64,000 bases of DNA from Nocardioides humi (GCF_006494775.1 NZ_CP041146.1:1488001-1552000); one strand, 5' to 3'. Positions 1-9,012 are shown, numbered from the stretch's first letter. The notes: a model not told the origin generated them from the sequence alone. Numbers and translations are program-made.

Positions 1-282
1 GTGTACGACGAGCGCGGGATCGATGCCTTCCCCGATACCGAGCAGGAGCTGCACGAGGCCGGGCTGGCCTACTACCGCCGCGACGAGGACGGCGTACTCC
101 AGCCGATCGTCTACGAGGACTTCCTGCCGAAGTCGGCCGCCGGGATCTTCGCGTCCAATCTCACCGGCGACGGCACGGTCGACGCCGCCCAGCGGGCGTC
201 GGCCCGCGACGCCGGGTGGCTGCGGGAGGCCCTGGGCCGGCCGCTGCACGACCCCTACGCGCTGTACGCCGCACAGGTCTGA
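1..282 (+). CDS. hglS: 2-oxoadipate dioxygenase/decarboxylase (HglS/YdcJ, DUF1338), C-terminal end
   Basis: This is the last 93 residues of a gene that begins before the window. The stretch VYEDFLPKSAAGIFASNL near the middle is the conserved C-terminal signature I associate with DUF1338 proteins, followed by a typical variable tail. Family members (about 450 residues) are non-haem iron enzymes; HglS converts 2-oxoadipate to D-2-hydroxyglutarate in lysine breakdown. The iron ligands lie in the missing part, so activity cannot be judged. The GTG at base 1 is probably an internal Val codon. The family call rests on one motif. Confidence 0.7.
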   Translation: MYDERGIDAFPDTEQELHEAGLAYYRRDEDGVLQPIVYEDFLPKSAAGIFASNLTGDGTVDAAQRASARDAGWLREALGRPLHDPYALYAAQV

Positions 283-295
283 TCAGGGACAGTTG

Positions 296-1402
296 TCAGC
301 GCGGCGGCGGCAGCGCGTCGGTCGCCTCGAGCTGCCCCATCCCGGTGACCATCAGCAGGTCGGCGACGATCGCGCGCAGCTGGGCGAGGATCGCCTCCGC
401 GGTGAGGATGTCGCTGCGCTCCACCTGGCCGGTCGCCGCGCCCACCGCCAGCACGTCCTCGCGGGCGGCGGTCGCGATCCGGTCGGCGTGCAGCTCGCGG
501 GCGATGGCGTCGGCGGCCGCGGCGAGGTCGGCGGTCAGCCCGATGTACGACGGCGGCACGGGCAGCCGCCGGTACGCCGTGATGGTGGTCTGCCGGACGA
601 GCACCCGGGTGCTGCGCAGCGCCCGGTCCAGCGGGTCGACCAGCTCGACCATCCGGCGCAGCGGCTCTCGGTGGCGGATCCGGAACGGCGAGGAGCTGAC
701 CACCGACATGCCCTCCTCGGCCGCGGCCTGGAGCTCGCGGATCAGCCGGTCCGTCGTACGTGCGTCGGCGAGGAGCTCGAGCGCGGGCGTCACCTCGCCG
801 TCGACCATCACGTCCGAGGCGGCCCGCAGCAGGTCGGCGATCTTGCGGGCGACGGCGGCGGCCTGCTCGCGAGGCCGGCGCAGCGGCGCGGCGGGCACCA
901 CCATCGCGGCCACCAGCGCGACGCCTCCACCGACGACCGCGTCGGTCCAGCGCAGGAAGGCGCCCCCGGCTCCCGGCAGCAGCACGGTGACGACGATCGA
1001 CTGCACCGCGGCCTGGTTCACGAACATGATCCCGGCGTCGAACAGCAGCGCCGTCGACATCGACAGGAAGACGATCAGCGCGAGCTGCCAGGCACCCGAC
1101 CCGATGCCCGCCACCAGCACGTCCGCGATGAGCACGCCGATCGCGACCCCGATCGTGACCTCGACGACCCGGCGCAGCCGCTGGCCGTAGGACGTGCCGA
1201 GACACAGCACGGCGGCGATCGGCGCGAAGAACGGCAGGTCGTGGCCGAGCAGGTCATGGGCCACGAACCAGGCCACGCCCGCGGCGATCGAGCACTGCAC
1301 GACCACCCACAGCTTGTCGCGCCAGCGGTCGACGCGGCCGCGCAGCGACAGGCGGCTACGCGACCACATCCGGTCGAGAACCCCGTCGAAGGACGCCTCC
1401 AT
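296..1402 (-). CDS. FUSC-family (aromatic acid exporter-like) membrane protein
   Basis: A 368-residue protein with about five hydrophobic helices between residues ~35 and ~175, including a stretch FFAPIAAVLCLGTSYGQR typical of FUSC/aromatic acid exporter proteins, followed by a long soluble, mostly helical C-terminal half. This is the half-length form (one membrane block and one cytoplasmic block). Such proteins are thought to export aromatic or other organic acids; substrate unknown here. It lies downstream of the SDR gene on the same strand but a strong hairpin separates the two, so it is probably transcribed on its own. The ATG start is the first in frame after that hairpin. Confidence 0.75.
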   Translation of the reverse strand: MEASFDGVLDRMWSRSRLSLRGRVDRWRDKLWVVVQCSIAAGVAWFVAHDLLGHDLPFFAPIAAVLCLGTSYGQRLRRVVEVTIGVAIGVLIADVLVAGIGSGAWQLALIVFLSMSTALLFDAGIMFVNQAAVQSIVVTVLLPGAGGAFLRWTDAVVGGGVALVAAMVVPAAPLRRPREQAAAVARKIADLLRAASDVMVDGEVTPALELLADARTTDRLIRELQAAAEEGMSVVSSSPFRIRHREPLRRMVELVDPLDRALRSTRVLVRQTTITAYRRLPVPPSYIGLTADLAAAADAIARELHADRIATAAREDVLAVGAATGQVERSDILTAEAILAQLRAIVADLLMVTGMGQLEATDALPPPR

Positions 1403-1410
1403 GCAGGAGA

Positions 1411-1440
1411 CCCTAGCCTCGCGAAATCCCGAGGCTAGGG
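1411..1440. terminator. Perfect 11-bp hairpin after the SDR gene
   Basis: CCCTAGCCTCG (1411-1421) pairs perfectly with CGAGGCTAGGG (1430-1440) around an 8-nt loop. It begins one base after the SDR stop codon on the minus strand, the usual place for a terminator. No T-run follows, as is common in actinobacteria. Confidence 0.6.
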
Positions 1441-1441
1441 G

Positions 1442-2278
1442 TCAGACCGCCTTGGCGGGCAGCACCCTCTTCGAGACGAGCGCCACGATGTCCTCGTAGC
1501 GCGAGCCGGTGAACTTCTGGAAGTTGTGCAGCGCGTGGGCGTCGAGGCCGACGAGCACCCGGGCCTGGTTGCGCTGGATGCCCTTGACGATGATCTCGGC
1601 GGCGCGCTCGGGCGTCATCTTGGCGAGCTTCTCGTCGAACAGCTTCGCCGTGGCGGCCTTGTCCTCCTTGTCGGAGACCCGGGCGTTGCGGGCGATCGCG
1701 GTCTTGATGCCGCCGGGGTGGACGGACGTCACGCCGACGTTGTGGCCGGCGATGAGCATCTCCTCGCGCAGCGCCTCGGTGAAGCCGCGGACCGCGAACT
1801 TGGTCGCGTTGTAGGCGCTCTGGCCGGGCATCGCGAGCAGCCCGAAGAGCGAGGACAGGTTGACGACATGACCCTCGCCGGAGGCGATGAGGTGGGGCAG
1901 GAACTCCTTGGTGCCGTGCACGACACCCCAGAAGTTGATGCCGACGATCCACTCCATGTCCTTGTAGTCGAGGTCGGTGACGTCGCCCGCCAGCGCGACG
2001 CCGGCGTTGTTGACGACCACGTTGACCTGGCCGAAGTGCTCGGCCACGCCGGCGGCGTACGACGCGAACGCCTCGCGGTCCGCGACGTCGAGCCGCGCGG
2101 TCTGCACGTCGGGCGAGCCCGCCCCGGCGGCCAGCTCGGCGGTCTCGGCGAGACCCGCCTCGTTCACGTCCGAGAGCGCGAGCCGCGCGCCCTTGCCGGC
2201 GAGGTTCACCGCGAGGGCGCGGCCGATGCCCGAGCCCGCGCCGGTGATGACGACGACCTTGTTGTTGAGGTTCTTCAC
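1442..2278 (-). CDS. SDR-family NAD(P)-dependent oxidoreductase
   Basis: A classical short-chain dehydrogenase of 278 residues. The cofactor motif TGAGSGIG is at residues 12-19, NNAG at 90-93, a catalytic Ser at ~142, and YNATK gives Tyr156 and Lys160. The GTG start overlaps the stop of the upstream monooxygenase by 4 bases (GTGA), so the two are translationally coupled. The open frame runs far upstream, but Rossmann-fold spacing and the coupling support this start. Paired with a Baeyer-Villiger monooxygenase it most likely oxidises an alcohol to the ketone that the partner then converts to an ester or lactone (inference). Substrate not identifiable. Confidence 0.88.
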   Translation of the reverse strand: MKNLNNKVVVITGAGSGIGRALAVNLAGKGARLALSDVNEAGLAETAELAAGAGSPDVQTARLDVADREAFASYAAGVAEHFGQVNVVVNNAGVALAGDVTDLDYKDMEWIVGINFWGVVHGTKEFLPHLIASGEGHVVNLSSLFGLLAMPGQSAYNATKFAVRGFTEALREEMLIAGHNVGVTSVHPGGIKTAIARNARVSDKEDKAATAKLFDEKLAKMTPERAAEIIVKGIQRNQARVLVGLDAHALHNFQKFTGSRYEDIVALVSKRVLPAKAV

Positions 2279-3789
2279 GCGTTGACTGCCTCTCGCTGGT
2301 GAACTGCCCGGACGTCGTACCTGTCGAGGTCGAACCTCGACAGGTGCTGGCGGAAGGTGAACGTCTGGCCCGGCCAGAGCGTGGTGTTGTTGCCGAACTT
2401 GTCGAGGTACCAGCTCGCGCAGCCGCCGGTCTGCCACACGGTCGGCCTCATCCTGCGGCGGATCTCGGCGGTCCACGCGTCCTGCGCGACCTGCGTCGGC
2501 TCGACCGACCCGAGACCCTCGCGGCGCATCGCCTTGGCGGCCTCCACGACGTAGCGCACCTGCGACTCGATGATGAAGATCATGCTGGAGTGGCCGAGCG
2601 CGGTGTTGGGACCGACGATCTGGAACAGGTTGGGGAAGCCGTGGATCGTCGTCCCCTTGTACGCCGCCATGCCGCCGTCGTCCCAGACCTCGGCCAGCGT
2701 GCGCCCCTCCCGGCCGGTGATGTGCTGCGCGATCGGCGGCTCGGTGACGTAGAACCCGGTGGCCACGACGAGCACGTCGATCGGCCGCTCGACGCCGTCG
2801 GCGGTGACGATCGCGTTGCCGGTGATCTTGGCGATCGGGTCGGTGACGAGGTCGACATTGCCGGCGTCGAGGGCGGGATACCACTTGTTGGAGATCAGGA
2901 TCCGCTTGCAGCCGGCGCGGTAGTCGGGCGTGACCTTGCGGCGCAGCTCGGGGTCCGTGATGCCCTTGGCGATATTGCGCCTGCCCTGCAGCTCGACCGC
3001 GCGCATCGCCTGCGGGAACCGCGCGAAGGCGGGCACCCGGGACTCGAGGGTGGCGTAGACGAGCGCGCGGAGCGCCCGCTGAGCGCCGGGAACCCGCTTG
3101 AAGACGGTCTTCTCGAGGTCGCTGAAGGACCGCTCGTTGCGCGGGATGACCCAGTTGGGCGTGCGCTGGTAGACGTCGAGGTGGCCGACCACCTGCTGCA
3201 GCTCGGGGACGAGCTGGATGGCCGAGGCGCCGGTGCCGATGACGGCGACCCGCTTGCCGGTGAGGTCGACGTCGTGGTTCCAGCGGGCGGAGTGGAAGAT
3301 CTCGCCCTGGAAGTCGTCGATGCCCTCGATCTCGGGCAGCCGCGGCTCGGAGAGGCCGCCGGAGCCGGAGATGATCGTGCGGGCGGCGTACTCCTTCACA
3401 CCGTCGGGCCCCTCGGTCCGGACGATCCAGCGCTGCGCCTCGTCGTCCCACGTCGCGTCGAGGACGGCGGTGTCGAAGACGAAGCGGTCGAGCGTGCCGG
3501 ACTCCTCGGCGACCTTGCGGGTGTACTCCCAGATCTCCCGCTGCGGCGAGTAGACCTTGGACCAGTCCGGGTTGAGCGCGAAGGAGTAGGAGTAGAGCTG
3601 GCTCGGGACGTCGCACTCCGCACCCGGATAGGTGTTGATGTGCCACGTGCCGCCGACGTCGCTGTCCTTCTCGATGACGACGAAGTCGCGCTCGGCGGCC
3701 TCGTCGAGCTTGATGGCCGCGGCGAGGCCGGCGAAGCCGGCGCCGACGATGAGGTGGTCGACGTTGCTGCGACCGGGAGTAGCGCTCAT
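2275..3789 (-). CDS. Baeyer-Villiger type flavin monooxygenase
   Basis: A 504-residue FAD/NADPH monooxygenase. The first Rossmann motif GAGFAG is at residues 16-21, VGGTWHINTYPGAECD follows at ~45-60, the Baeyer-Villiger fingerprint F-x-G-x3-H-x3-W is seen as FQGEIFHSARW at 160-170, and the NADPH-binding motif GTGASA is at 185-190. Enzymes of this kind insert oxygen next to a ketone in cyclic or steroid-like substrates. It is the first gene of a two-gene operon with the SDR and is divergent from a TetR regulator 40 bp away, with a dyad between the two starts that is probably the operator. Confidence 0.9.
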   Translation of the reverse strand: MSATPGRSNVDHLIVGAGFAGLAAAIKLDEAAERDFVVIEKDSDVGGTWHINTYPGAECDVPSQLYSYSFALNPDWSKVYSPQREIWEYTRKVAEESGTLDRFVFDTAVLDATWDDEAQRWIVRTEGPDGVKEYAARTIISGSGGLSEPRLPEIEGIDDFQGEIFHSARWNHDVDLTGKRVAVIGTGASAIQLVPELQQVVGHLDVYQRTPNWVIPRNERSFSDLEKTVFKRVPGAQRALRALVYATLESRVPAFARFPQAMRAVELQGRRNIAKGITDPELRRKVTPDYRAGCKRILISNKWYPALDAGNVDLVTDPIAKITGNAIVTADGVERPIDVLVVATGFYVTEPPIAQHITGREGRTLAEVWDDGGMAAYKGTTIHGFPNLFQIVGPNTALGHSSMIFIIESQVRYVVEAAKAMRREGLGSVEPTQVAQDAWTAEIRRRMRPTVWQTGGCASWYLDKFGNNTTLWPGQTFTFRQHLSRFDLDRYDVRAVHQREAVNA

Positions 3790-3808
3790 GGGACGACGCT
3801 ATTGGCGT

Positions 3809-3827
3809 TATTGAACATCTGTCAATA
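3809..3827. promoter_or_regulatory. Probable TetR operator between the monooxygenase and TetR genes
   Basis: TATTGA (3809-3814) and TCAATA (3822-3827) form a perfect inverted repeat with a 7-base spacer inside the 40-bp gap between two divergent starts. It would overlap both promoters. The right arm ends 2 bases before the TetR start codon, leaving almost no leader for that gene. The assignment to TetR is inferred from position. Confidence 0.65.
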
Positions 3828-3829
3828 GG

Positions 3830-4432
3830 ATGGCCGACGTGACGACGCCCACGCGCACCCGCCTCTCCCCCGACGAGCGCCGTACCCAGCTGCTCGACCT
3901 CGGGGTCCGCCTGCTCGCCACCCGCTCGCTCGACGAGCTGTCCATCGACGTGCTCGCCGAGGAGGCCGGCATCTCCCGCGGGCTGATGTACCACTACTTC
4001 GGCGGCAAGCAGGGCTTCTACGAGGCCGTCGTCCAGCACGCCGCCGACGACCTCTACGCCCGCACGGCTCCCCCCGCCGAGGGCGAGCCGCTGGAGCGCC
4101 TGCTCGCCTCACTGACGGGGTACGTCGACTACGTCATCGCCAACCACACCGGCTATCGCTCCCTGGTGAAGGGCGCCACCGCCGGCAACGACAACCTGCG
4201 CGCCATCTACGAGACGACCTTCGCCGCCCTCGCCGACCGGTTCTTCACCTCCGACCCCGGCGGCCTCGTCATCCCCGACACCCCCGCCGTCCGCCTGGTC
4301 ATCCACGCCTGGCAGGCCATGGTCGAGGACCTCGTCCTCACCTGGTGCGAGGACCCCGCCGGTCTCTCCCGCGACGACCTCCTCCACGTCATCACCGCCT
4401 CCCTCCCCGCCCTCGTCGACACCCTTCCCTGA
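3830..4432 (+). CDS. TetR/AcrR-family transcriptional regulator
   Basis: A 200-residue regulator. The N-terminal helix-turn-helix is recognisable around residues 35-65 (LAEEAGISRGLMYHYFGGK), followed by an all-helical ligand-binding part. It is divergent from the monooxygenase-SDR operon with a dyad in between, so it most likely represses that operon and itself until a lipid- or ketone-like effector binds (inference). The ATG has no clear ribosome-binding site and the leader is very short, so the mRNA may be nearly leaderless. Confidence 0.88.
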   Translation: MADVTTPTRTRLSPDERRTQLLDLGVRLLATRSLDELSIDVLAEEAGISRGLMYHYFGGKQGFYEAVVQHAADDLYARTAPPAEGEPLERLLASLTGYVDYVIANHTGYRSLVKGATAGNDNLRAIYETTFAALADRFFTSDPGGLVIPDTPAVRLVIHAWQAMVEDLVLTWCEDPAGLSRDDLLHVITASLPALVDTLP

Positions 4433-4471
4433 CCCGGTCCGGGATCGCCGTCCGGCGGCCGGAAAGCAGCG

Positions 4472-4503
4472 AGCCGGGCTCCCGATGCGACGGGAGCCCG
4501 GCT
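4472..4503. terminator. Bidirectional terminator hairpin
   Basis: AGCCGGGCTCCC and GGGAGCCCGGCT form a perfect 12-bp stem around an 8-base loop between the converging TetR and lipoprotein genes, so it can serve both. Confidence 0.75.
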
Positions 4504-4521
4504 GGCGGAAGGTCGGTGCGA

Positions 4522-4803
4522 TCAGGGCAGCGAGGGCGACAGGTCGCCGCACTCCTCCTTGATGGCCTTCGCGAACTCCTCGCCGTCGCCCCTAGCGTCC
4601 TTGTTCTTCTCCGCCCAGTCCGTGAGCGCCTTGGCCGCCTTCTCCGCCTTGTCGGCGTCGCCGGACGCGGCCGCGTCGGAGGCGTCCTTGGCCAGCTCGC
4701 AGTACTCCTTGGCGAGCTTGCCCTCGTCGGCACCACCGCACGCGGTGAGCGAGAACGCGGCGGCGAGAACGATGCTGCCGAGGCCGAGGGTGGTCTTCTT
4801 CAT
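4522..4803 (-). CDS. Small Ala/Lys-rich lipoprotein
   Basis: A 93-residue protein starting with a lipoprotein signal peptide: MKKTTL, a hydrophobic core, then the lipobox LTAC with Cys around residue 22. The mature part is short, highly charged and helical, with two further Cys residues that could form a disulfide. The start is fixed by a good ribosome-binding site (GGGAGAA) a few bases upstream. It belongs to no family I can name; it should be anchored on the outer face of the membrane. It is downstream of thrE on the same strand but 159 bp away. Confidence 0.75.
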   Translation of the reverse strand: MKKTTLGLGSIVLAAAFSLTACGGADEGKLAKEYCELAKDASDAAASGDADKAEKAAKALTDWAEKNKDARGDGEEFAKAIKEECGDLSPSLP

Positions 4804-4922
4804 AGATTTCTCCCGTACTTCAGGTAGGTGATCGCGCTTGGGACATCCGGACGCCGACGAACGCCAGCGCCCGGACACAGGAAGCGCCGGGAGCCTGCCA
4901 CGAGGACGCGTGGTGAAACATC

Positions 4923-4941
4923 GGTCACGGCGAACGTGACC
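4923..4941. promoter_or_regulatory. Inverted repeat upstream of the lipoprotein gene
   Basis: GGTCAC (4923-4928) and GTGACC (4936-4941) form a perfect 6-bp dyad with a 7-base spacer, about 120 bp upstream of the lipoprotein start and 22 bp past the thrE stop. It may be an operator for the lipoprotein gene. No partner is known. Confidence 0.35.
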
Positions 4942-4962
4942 TTCCTCCCATCCACGCGGCCG

Positions 4963-6312
4963 CTACCGCTCCTTCGCGCGACTGCGCGCGCTCCTTCGGC
5001 GGACCCGGGTGACACCGACCAGGCGGGGGCCGGCGAGGCGGGCCTCGACGCGGCGGGCCTCGCGCATGACCGGCTGGGCGACGTACTCGCCGAGGATCAC
5101 GCCGGAGGCGAGGGCGATGGCGATGGAGGCGGCGGTGACCATCGCGAGCAGGCCCTGGGCGGCCTGCTGACCGCCCTCCTCGCCGAGCAGGAACAGGCCG
5201 CGGTAGATGGAGAGGCCGGGGAGCAGCGGCACGACGGCGGAGACCACGACGACCAGCGGCGGGACCCGGAACCGCCGGCCGACGGTGTAGCCGAACAGGC
5301 CGATCAGGAACGCCGCCAGGCCGACCGCCCAGGTCCGCCCGAAGCCGGCCTCGACCACCACCTGGGTGATCACCAGGCCGACGCCGCCGAGCACGCCGAC
5401 GGGGAGCAGCGTGCGCAGGGGGGCGTACGACGCGAACGCGAACGCCGCGGCCGCGATCGCGCCGCCCACGCCGAGGGCGGTCACCCCGACCAGGTCGAAC
5501 CGCGGCAGGGTCAGCCGCGGGATCTCCAGGCCGACGGCCGCGCACAGCGACAGCCCGCCGCTGACGCCGGCGATGATGCCGGCCGTGGCGAGCACCGCCT
5601 CGAGGATCCGCGCGCCGCCGGTGACGAAGAAGCCCGACAGCGCGTCCTGGACAGCGCCCATGAACCCGATGCCGGCGAGCAGCATGATGATGTTCGCGGT
5701 CACGACCAGCGACGCGTTGAGGTGCACCCACGGCTCGGCGAGCCGGGTGCCGAGCGCCGCGAGCACGGTGGCGACCACGCCGCCGGCGACCTGCTGGTAG
5801 AACCCGGGCAGCCGGCGGCGGGTCATCAGCAGCTGCAGCCGGTCGATGCAGATCGCGGCCAGCATCGCCACGAGGACGACGACCAGGTTGCCCCCGAGCT
5901 GGAGCCCGACCCCGGCGCACATCAGCCCCCACCCGACGGTCGCCGCCCAGCGCGGCCGGGCGTGCCCGGAGGAGACGATCTGCGCGAGCGCGGTCCGCGC
6001 GCCCTCGAGATCGGTGCCGCCGGCGACCACGTCGCGGACGAGATGGTCGACCCGGGTGAGGTCCTCGTAGTCGATCTCGCGCTGGGTCACCGCCCGCAGC
6101 TGCACGACGGGCGGCTCGTCCGGCCCCTGCTGGACGCTCATCGCCAGCGAGGTGAAGGTGACGTCCACCTGGGTGTGGCGCACTCCGAGGGCCCGCGCCA
6201 GCGCACGCATCGTCGCGACCACGTCGGGGGCGCCGGCACCGGAGGAGAGCAGCACCTCGCCGACCTTGAGGCACAGGTCGAGCGTGCGGTGGAGCGTCCG
6301 CAGGTCGTCCAT
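4963..6312 (-). CDS. thrE: Threonine/serine exporter family protein (ThrE-like)
   Basis: A 449-residue membrane protein with the two parts of ThrE. The N-terminal DUF1212 part starts with LCLKVGEVLLSSGAGAPDV, which I recognise as the family signature, and continues into five membrane helices; a second block of about five helices (DUF3815-like) fills residues ~275-425. In Corynebacterium ThrE exports threonine and serine using the proton gradient. Both halves are fused here, as in the Corynebacterium form. The gene is divergent from the ybdK-type ligase with a 36-bp gap. Substrate is inferred. Confidence 0.85.
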   Translation of the reverse strand: MDDLRTLHRTLDLCLKVGEVLLSSGAGAPDVVATMRALARALGVRHTQVDVTFTSLAMSVQQGPDEPPVVQLRAVTQREIDYEDLTRVDHLVRDVVAGGTDLEGARTALAQIVSSGHARPRWAATVGWGLMCAGVGLQLGGNLVVVLVAMLAAICIDRLQLLMTRRRLPGFYQQVAGGVVATVLAALGTRLAEPWVHLNASLVVTANIIMLLAGIGFMGAVQDALSGFFVTGGARILEAVLATAGIIAGVSGGLSLCAAVGLEIPRLTLPRFDLVGVTALGVGGAIAAAAFAFASYAPLRTLLPVGVLGGVGLVITQVVVEAGFGRTWAVGLAAFLIGLFGYTVGRRFRVPPLVVVVSAVVPLLPGLSIYRGLFLLGEEGGQQAAQGLLAMVTAASIAIALASGVILGEYVAQPVMREARRVEARLAGPRLVGVTRVRRRSARSRAKER

Positions 6313-6348
6313 GCCGTCATGCTGTCAGGTCGGCCGTACGCTGATCGC

Positions 6349-7476
6349 GTGCGCATCGACTTCCACGGCTCGGCGGAGCCGACCCTGGGGGTGGAGTGGG
6401 AGTTCGCGCTGGTCGACCGTCGTACCCGCGACCTCCGCAACGACGCCGCCCACCTCTTCGCGCGCGCCAAGCCGCGGATGCCGGACCCGGGCAAGCTCCA
6501 CAAGGAGCTGCTGAAGAACACCGTGGAGGTCGTGACCGGCGTGTGCACCACCGTCGGGGACGCGATGGCCGACCTGCGCGACACGCTGCAGTACGTCACC
6601 GCCGCGGCCGACGACCTCGACCTCGACCTGTACGGCGCCGGGACCCACCCCTTCGCGGACTGGACCGGGCAGCAGCTGACCGAGGGTCACCGGTACGCCG
6701 AGCTGATCAACCGCACGCAGTGGTGGGGCCGGCAGATGCTGATCTGGGGCGTGCACGTGCACGTGGGGCTGCCCGAGCAGAGCCGCGTGATGCCGGTGCT
6801 CACCGGCCTGCTGACCTACTATCCGCACCTCCAGGCGCTGTCGGCGTCCTCGCCGATCTGGATGGGCGTGGACACCGGCTACGCCTCCAACCGGGCGCTG
6901 ATGTTCCAGCAGCTGCCGACCGCCGGCCTGCCGTTCCAGTTCGAGCGGTGGGAGGAGTTCGAGCACTTCGCCCACGACCAGATCACGACCGGCGTGATCG
7001 ACGAGCTCAGCGAGATCCGCTGGGACCTGCGCCCGGCGATCAAGCACGGCACCCTGGAGAACCGCATCTGCGACGGCGTCTCCACGCTGGCCGACATGGA
7101 GGCGCTGGTCGCGCTCATGCACTGCCTGGTCGTCTGGTTCGACGAGCGGGTCGCCGCCGGCGAGACGCTGACCACGATGCCGCCGTGGCACGTCCAGGAG
7201 AACAAGTGGAGGGCCGCGCGGTACGGCGTCGACGCCATCGTGATCCTCGACGGCGAGTCCCACGAGCGGCTGGTCACCGACGATCTCGCGGACCTGGTAC
7301 CGCGGCTGGAGCCGGTCGCGGCCCGGCTGGGCTGCGAGGCCGAGCTGGCCTCGGTGCTGGACATCGCGCACCGCGGCCCGTCGTACGTCCGCCAGCGGGC
7401 GGTCGCCGAACGGACCGGCAACGACCTGGTGGCCGTCGTCGACTCGGTCGTCTCCGAGCTGAGGGCCGGCCTGTAG
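6349..7476 (+). CDS. Carboxylate-amine ligase, YbdK-type glutamate-cysteine ligase
   Basis: A 375-residue member of the YbdK family of glutamate-cysteine ligase-like enzymes. Seen: LGVEWEFALVD near the N terminus, WGVHVHVG in the middle and ENRICDGVSTLADMEALVAL later, all typical of the family. YbdK shows weak gamma-glutamylcysteine synthetase activity; the physiological product in actinobacteria is not settled. The GTG start is chosen because the family begins only ~10 residues before LGVEWE; an ATG 30 bases upstream is also in frame. It is divergent from thrE and converges on the FG-GAP gene with a 3-bp gap. Confidence 0.85.
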   Translation: MRIDFHGSAEPTLGVEWEFALVDRRTRDLRNDAAHLFARAKPRMPDPGKLHKELLKNTVEVVTGVCTTVGDAMADLRDTLQYVTAAADDLDLDLYGAGTHPFADWTGQQLTEGHRYAELINRTQWWGRQMLIWGVHVHVGLPEQSRVMPVLTGLLTYYPHLQALSASSPIWMGVDTGYASNRALMFQQLPTAGLPFQFERWEEFEHFAHDQITTGVIDELSEIRWDLRPAIKHGTLENRICDGVSTLADMEALVALMHCLVVWFDERVAAGETLTTMPPWHVQENKWRAARYGVDAIVILDGESHERLVTDDLADLVPRLEPVAARLGCEAELASVLDIAHRGPSYVRQRAVAERTGNDLVAVVDSVVSELRAGL

Positions 7477-7479
7477 CCG

Positions 7480-9012
7480 TCAGGATCCCTGGAACCGGAT
7501 CCGGCAGTCGTCGCTGTCGCACGGCGGGGTCTCCGCCCATACCGTCGCGCGCTCGAACCCCGAGCCGTTGGACCGCATCACCTGCACGCCGGTGAACTTC
7601 GACTCCTTGTAGGCCTTGACCACGAACACGATGTCGCCCCGGCCGTCACCGTCGACGTCGCTGAGGATGGCGCCCTGCAGGCTGCGCTGGCCGATGGTGG
7701 AGGTGCCCGTGAACCCGGCGACCTCCTTCGGCCGCCCCTCGGCCAGGTCGTAGACCTTGACCTCCACCTTCTCGTCGTAGCTCCTGGCCTGGACCGTGAC
7801 CAGGCTGATCGTGCCGTCGCCGGTGACGTCGCCGACGAGGTACTCGTCGGCGTAGATGCTGTTCTCGGTGACGGCGCCGATCTCGAACTCGCTGCCGGTG
7901 GAGGTGAGCATCGCGTAGCCCTTCCGGCCGGAGTAGTAGCCGGTGTAGTCCTCGTCCTTCACCTTCTCCGACGGCAGCTGGGTCCACAGGTCGGCGTCGC
8001 CGTCGTGGTCGAAGTCGCCGCTGCGGATCTCGGTCGCGTCGATGGTGGCGTTCGGGATCGAGGCCCAGCGCACCGGGTCGCCGAAGCCGCCCGTCCCGTC
8101 GCCCCTCAGCACCTGGATGTCGACCGCCTTGTCGTTCGGGCCGGCGACCGCGAGGTCGACCTTGCCGTCGCCGTCGAAGTCGCCCGCCTGGACCTGGATC
8201 CGCAGCCCGTAGTCCTTGAGCGAGGACAGCGGCAGCCGGAAGGTCTGCTCGCCCGGGAAGTCGGACTCGGTCGAGGAGAGGGTCAGCTGGTTGGCGGAGT
8301 CGACGAAGGCCCAGGTGAGCACCTCGTTGACGCCGTCGCCGTCCCAGTCGAGGAACAGGCTGTCGGGCTCGCGGTAGGGCTCGACGGCGACCTCGGTCGT
8401 GCTGAACACCTCGCCGTTGCTGGTCGCGGTGATCTTCTTGCCGCTGTCGTAGTCGGGGTAGAAGTAGTAGACGGCGTCGCCGTGCCCGTCGCCGTCGAGG
8501 TCGCCCTGGATCGCCACCGCGGCCGGGTCGTCGCCCTGGCCGCCGCCGTCGCCGGCGGTCCGGTCGTCGTCCTCCCACGGGCGGAGCGCGGCGAGGGTGC
8601 CGGCGGCACCGGCGATGAGCACGAGTACGACGGCCAGCGCGATCCACAGGCCGAGCCGGCTCCGGCGCGGCGGCGTGGGCGGGCCGTGCGGCGCCGGCTG
8701 GCCGCCGTACGACCCGTGCGGGACCTGGCCGTAGCCCGGCGGCGAGGGCGCCGGCGTCCCGGCACGCGGCGCGGTCGGCGGGCCCGGAGCGGGCGCCGGA
8801 GCGGGCGCCGGGGCGGGCGGGGCGGTGGGCTGAGCGGTGGGCTGAGCGGCCGGCGGAGCGGTCGGCGGCTCCTGCGGGCGCACCCGGGTCGCCTCGTCGG
8901 CCGGCTCGGGCTCGGCCATCCGGCGCCGGTCGTCGGTCCAGGAGCCGCCGTCCCAGCGGCGCTCCCAGCCGTCGCCGTCGGGATACCAGCCGGGCGGGGT
9001 GATGTTGCTCAA
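7480..9012 (-). CDS. DUF2510 / FG-GAP repeat membrane protein
   Basis: A 510-residue protein with a clear order of parts: an N-terminal DUF2510 motif (PPGWYPDGDGWERRWDGGSW, residues 6-25), a long Pro/Ala-rich linker to ~115, one membrane helix at ~120-145, then an extracellular C-terminal region with repeated Asp-rich loops such as DLDGDGHGD, DWDGDGVNE, DFDGDGKVD, DFDHDGDAD and DVDGDGRGD. These loops are the calcium-binding blades of FG-GAP/VCBS beta-propellers. The topology is type II with the propeller outside. Ligand unknown; adhesion or sensing is an inference. Confidence 0.8.
   Translation of the reverse strand: MSNITPPGWYPDGDGWERRWDGGSWTDDRRRMAEPEPADEATRVRPQEPPTAPPAAQPTAQPTAPPAPAPAPAPAPGPPTAPRAGTPAPSPPGYGQVPHGSYGGQPAPHGPPTPPRRSRLGLWIALAVVLVLIAGAAGTLAALRPWEDDDRTAGDGGGQGDDPAAVAIQGDLDGDGHGDAVYYFYPDYDSGKKITATSNGEVFSTTEVAVEPYREPDSLFLDWDGDGVNEVLTWAFVDSANQLTLSSTESDFPGEQTFRLPLSSLKDYGLRIQVQAGDFDGDGKVDLAVAGPNDKAVDIQVLRGDGTGGFGDPVRWASIPNATIDATEIRSGDFDHDGDADLWTQLPSEKVKDEDYTGYYSGRKGYAMLTSTGSEFEIGAVTENSIYADEYLVGDVTGDGTISLVTVQARSYDEKVEVKVYDLAEGRPKEVAGFTGTSTIGQRSLQGAILSDVDGDGRGDIVFVVKAYKESKFTGVQVMRSNGSGFERATVWAETPPCDSDDCRIRFQGS

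Noticed and set aside
4828..6348. A long plus-strand frame in front of the YbdK-type ligase that would add ~500 residues
   Set aside because: It is antisense to thrE, low-complexity, and the ligase family begins only ~10 residues before its first conserved motif.
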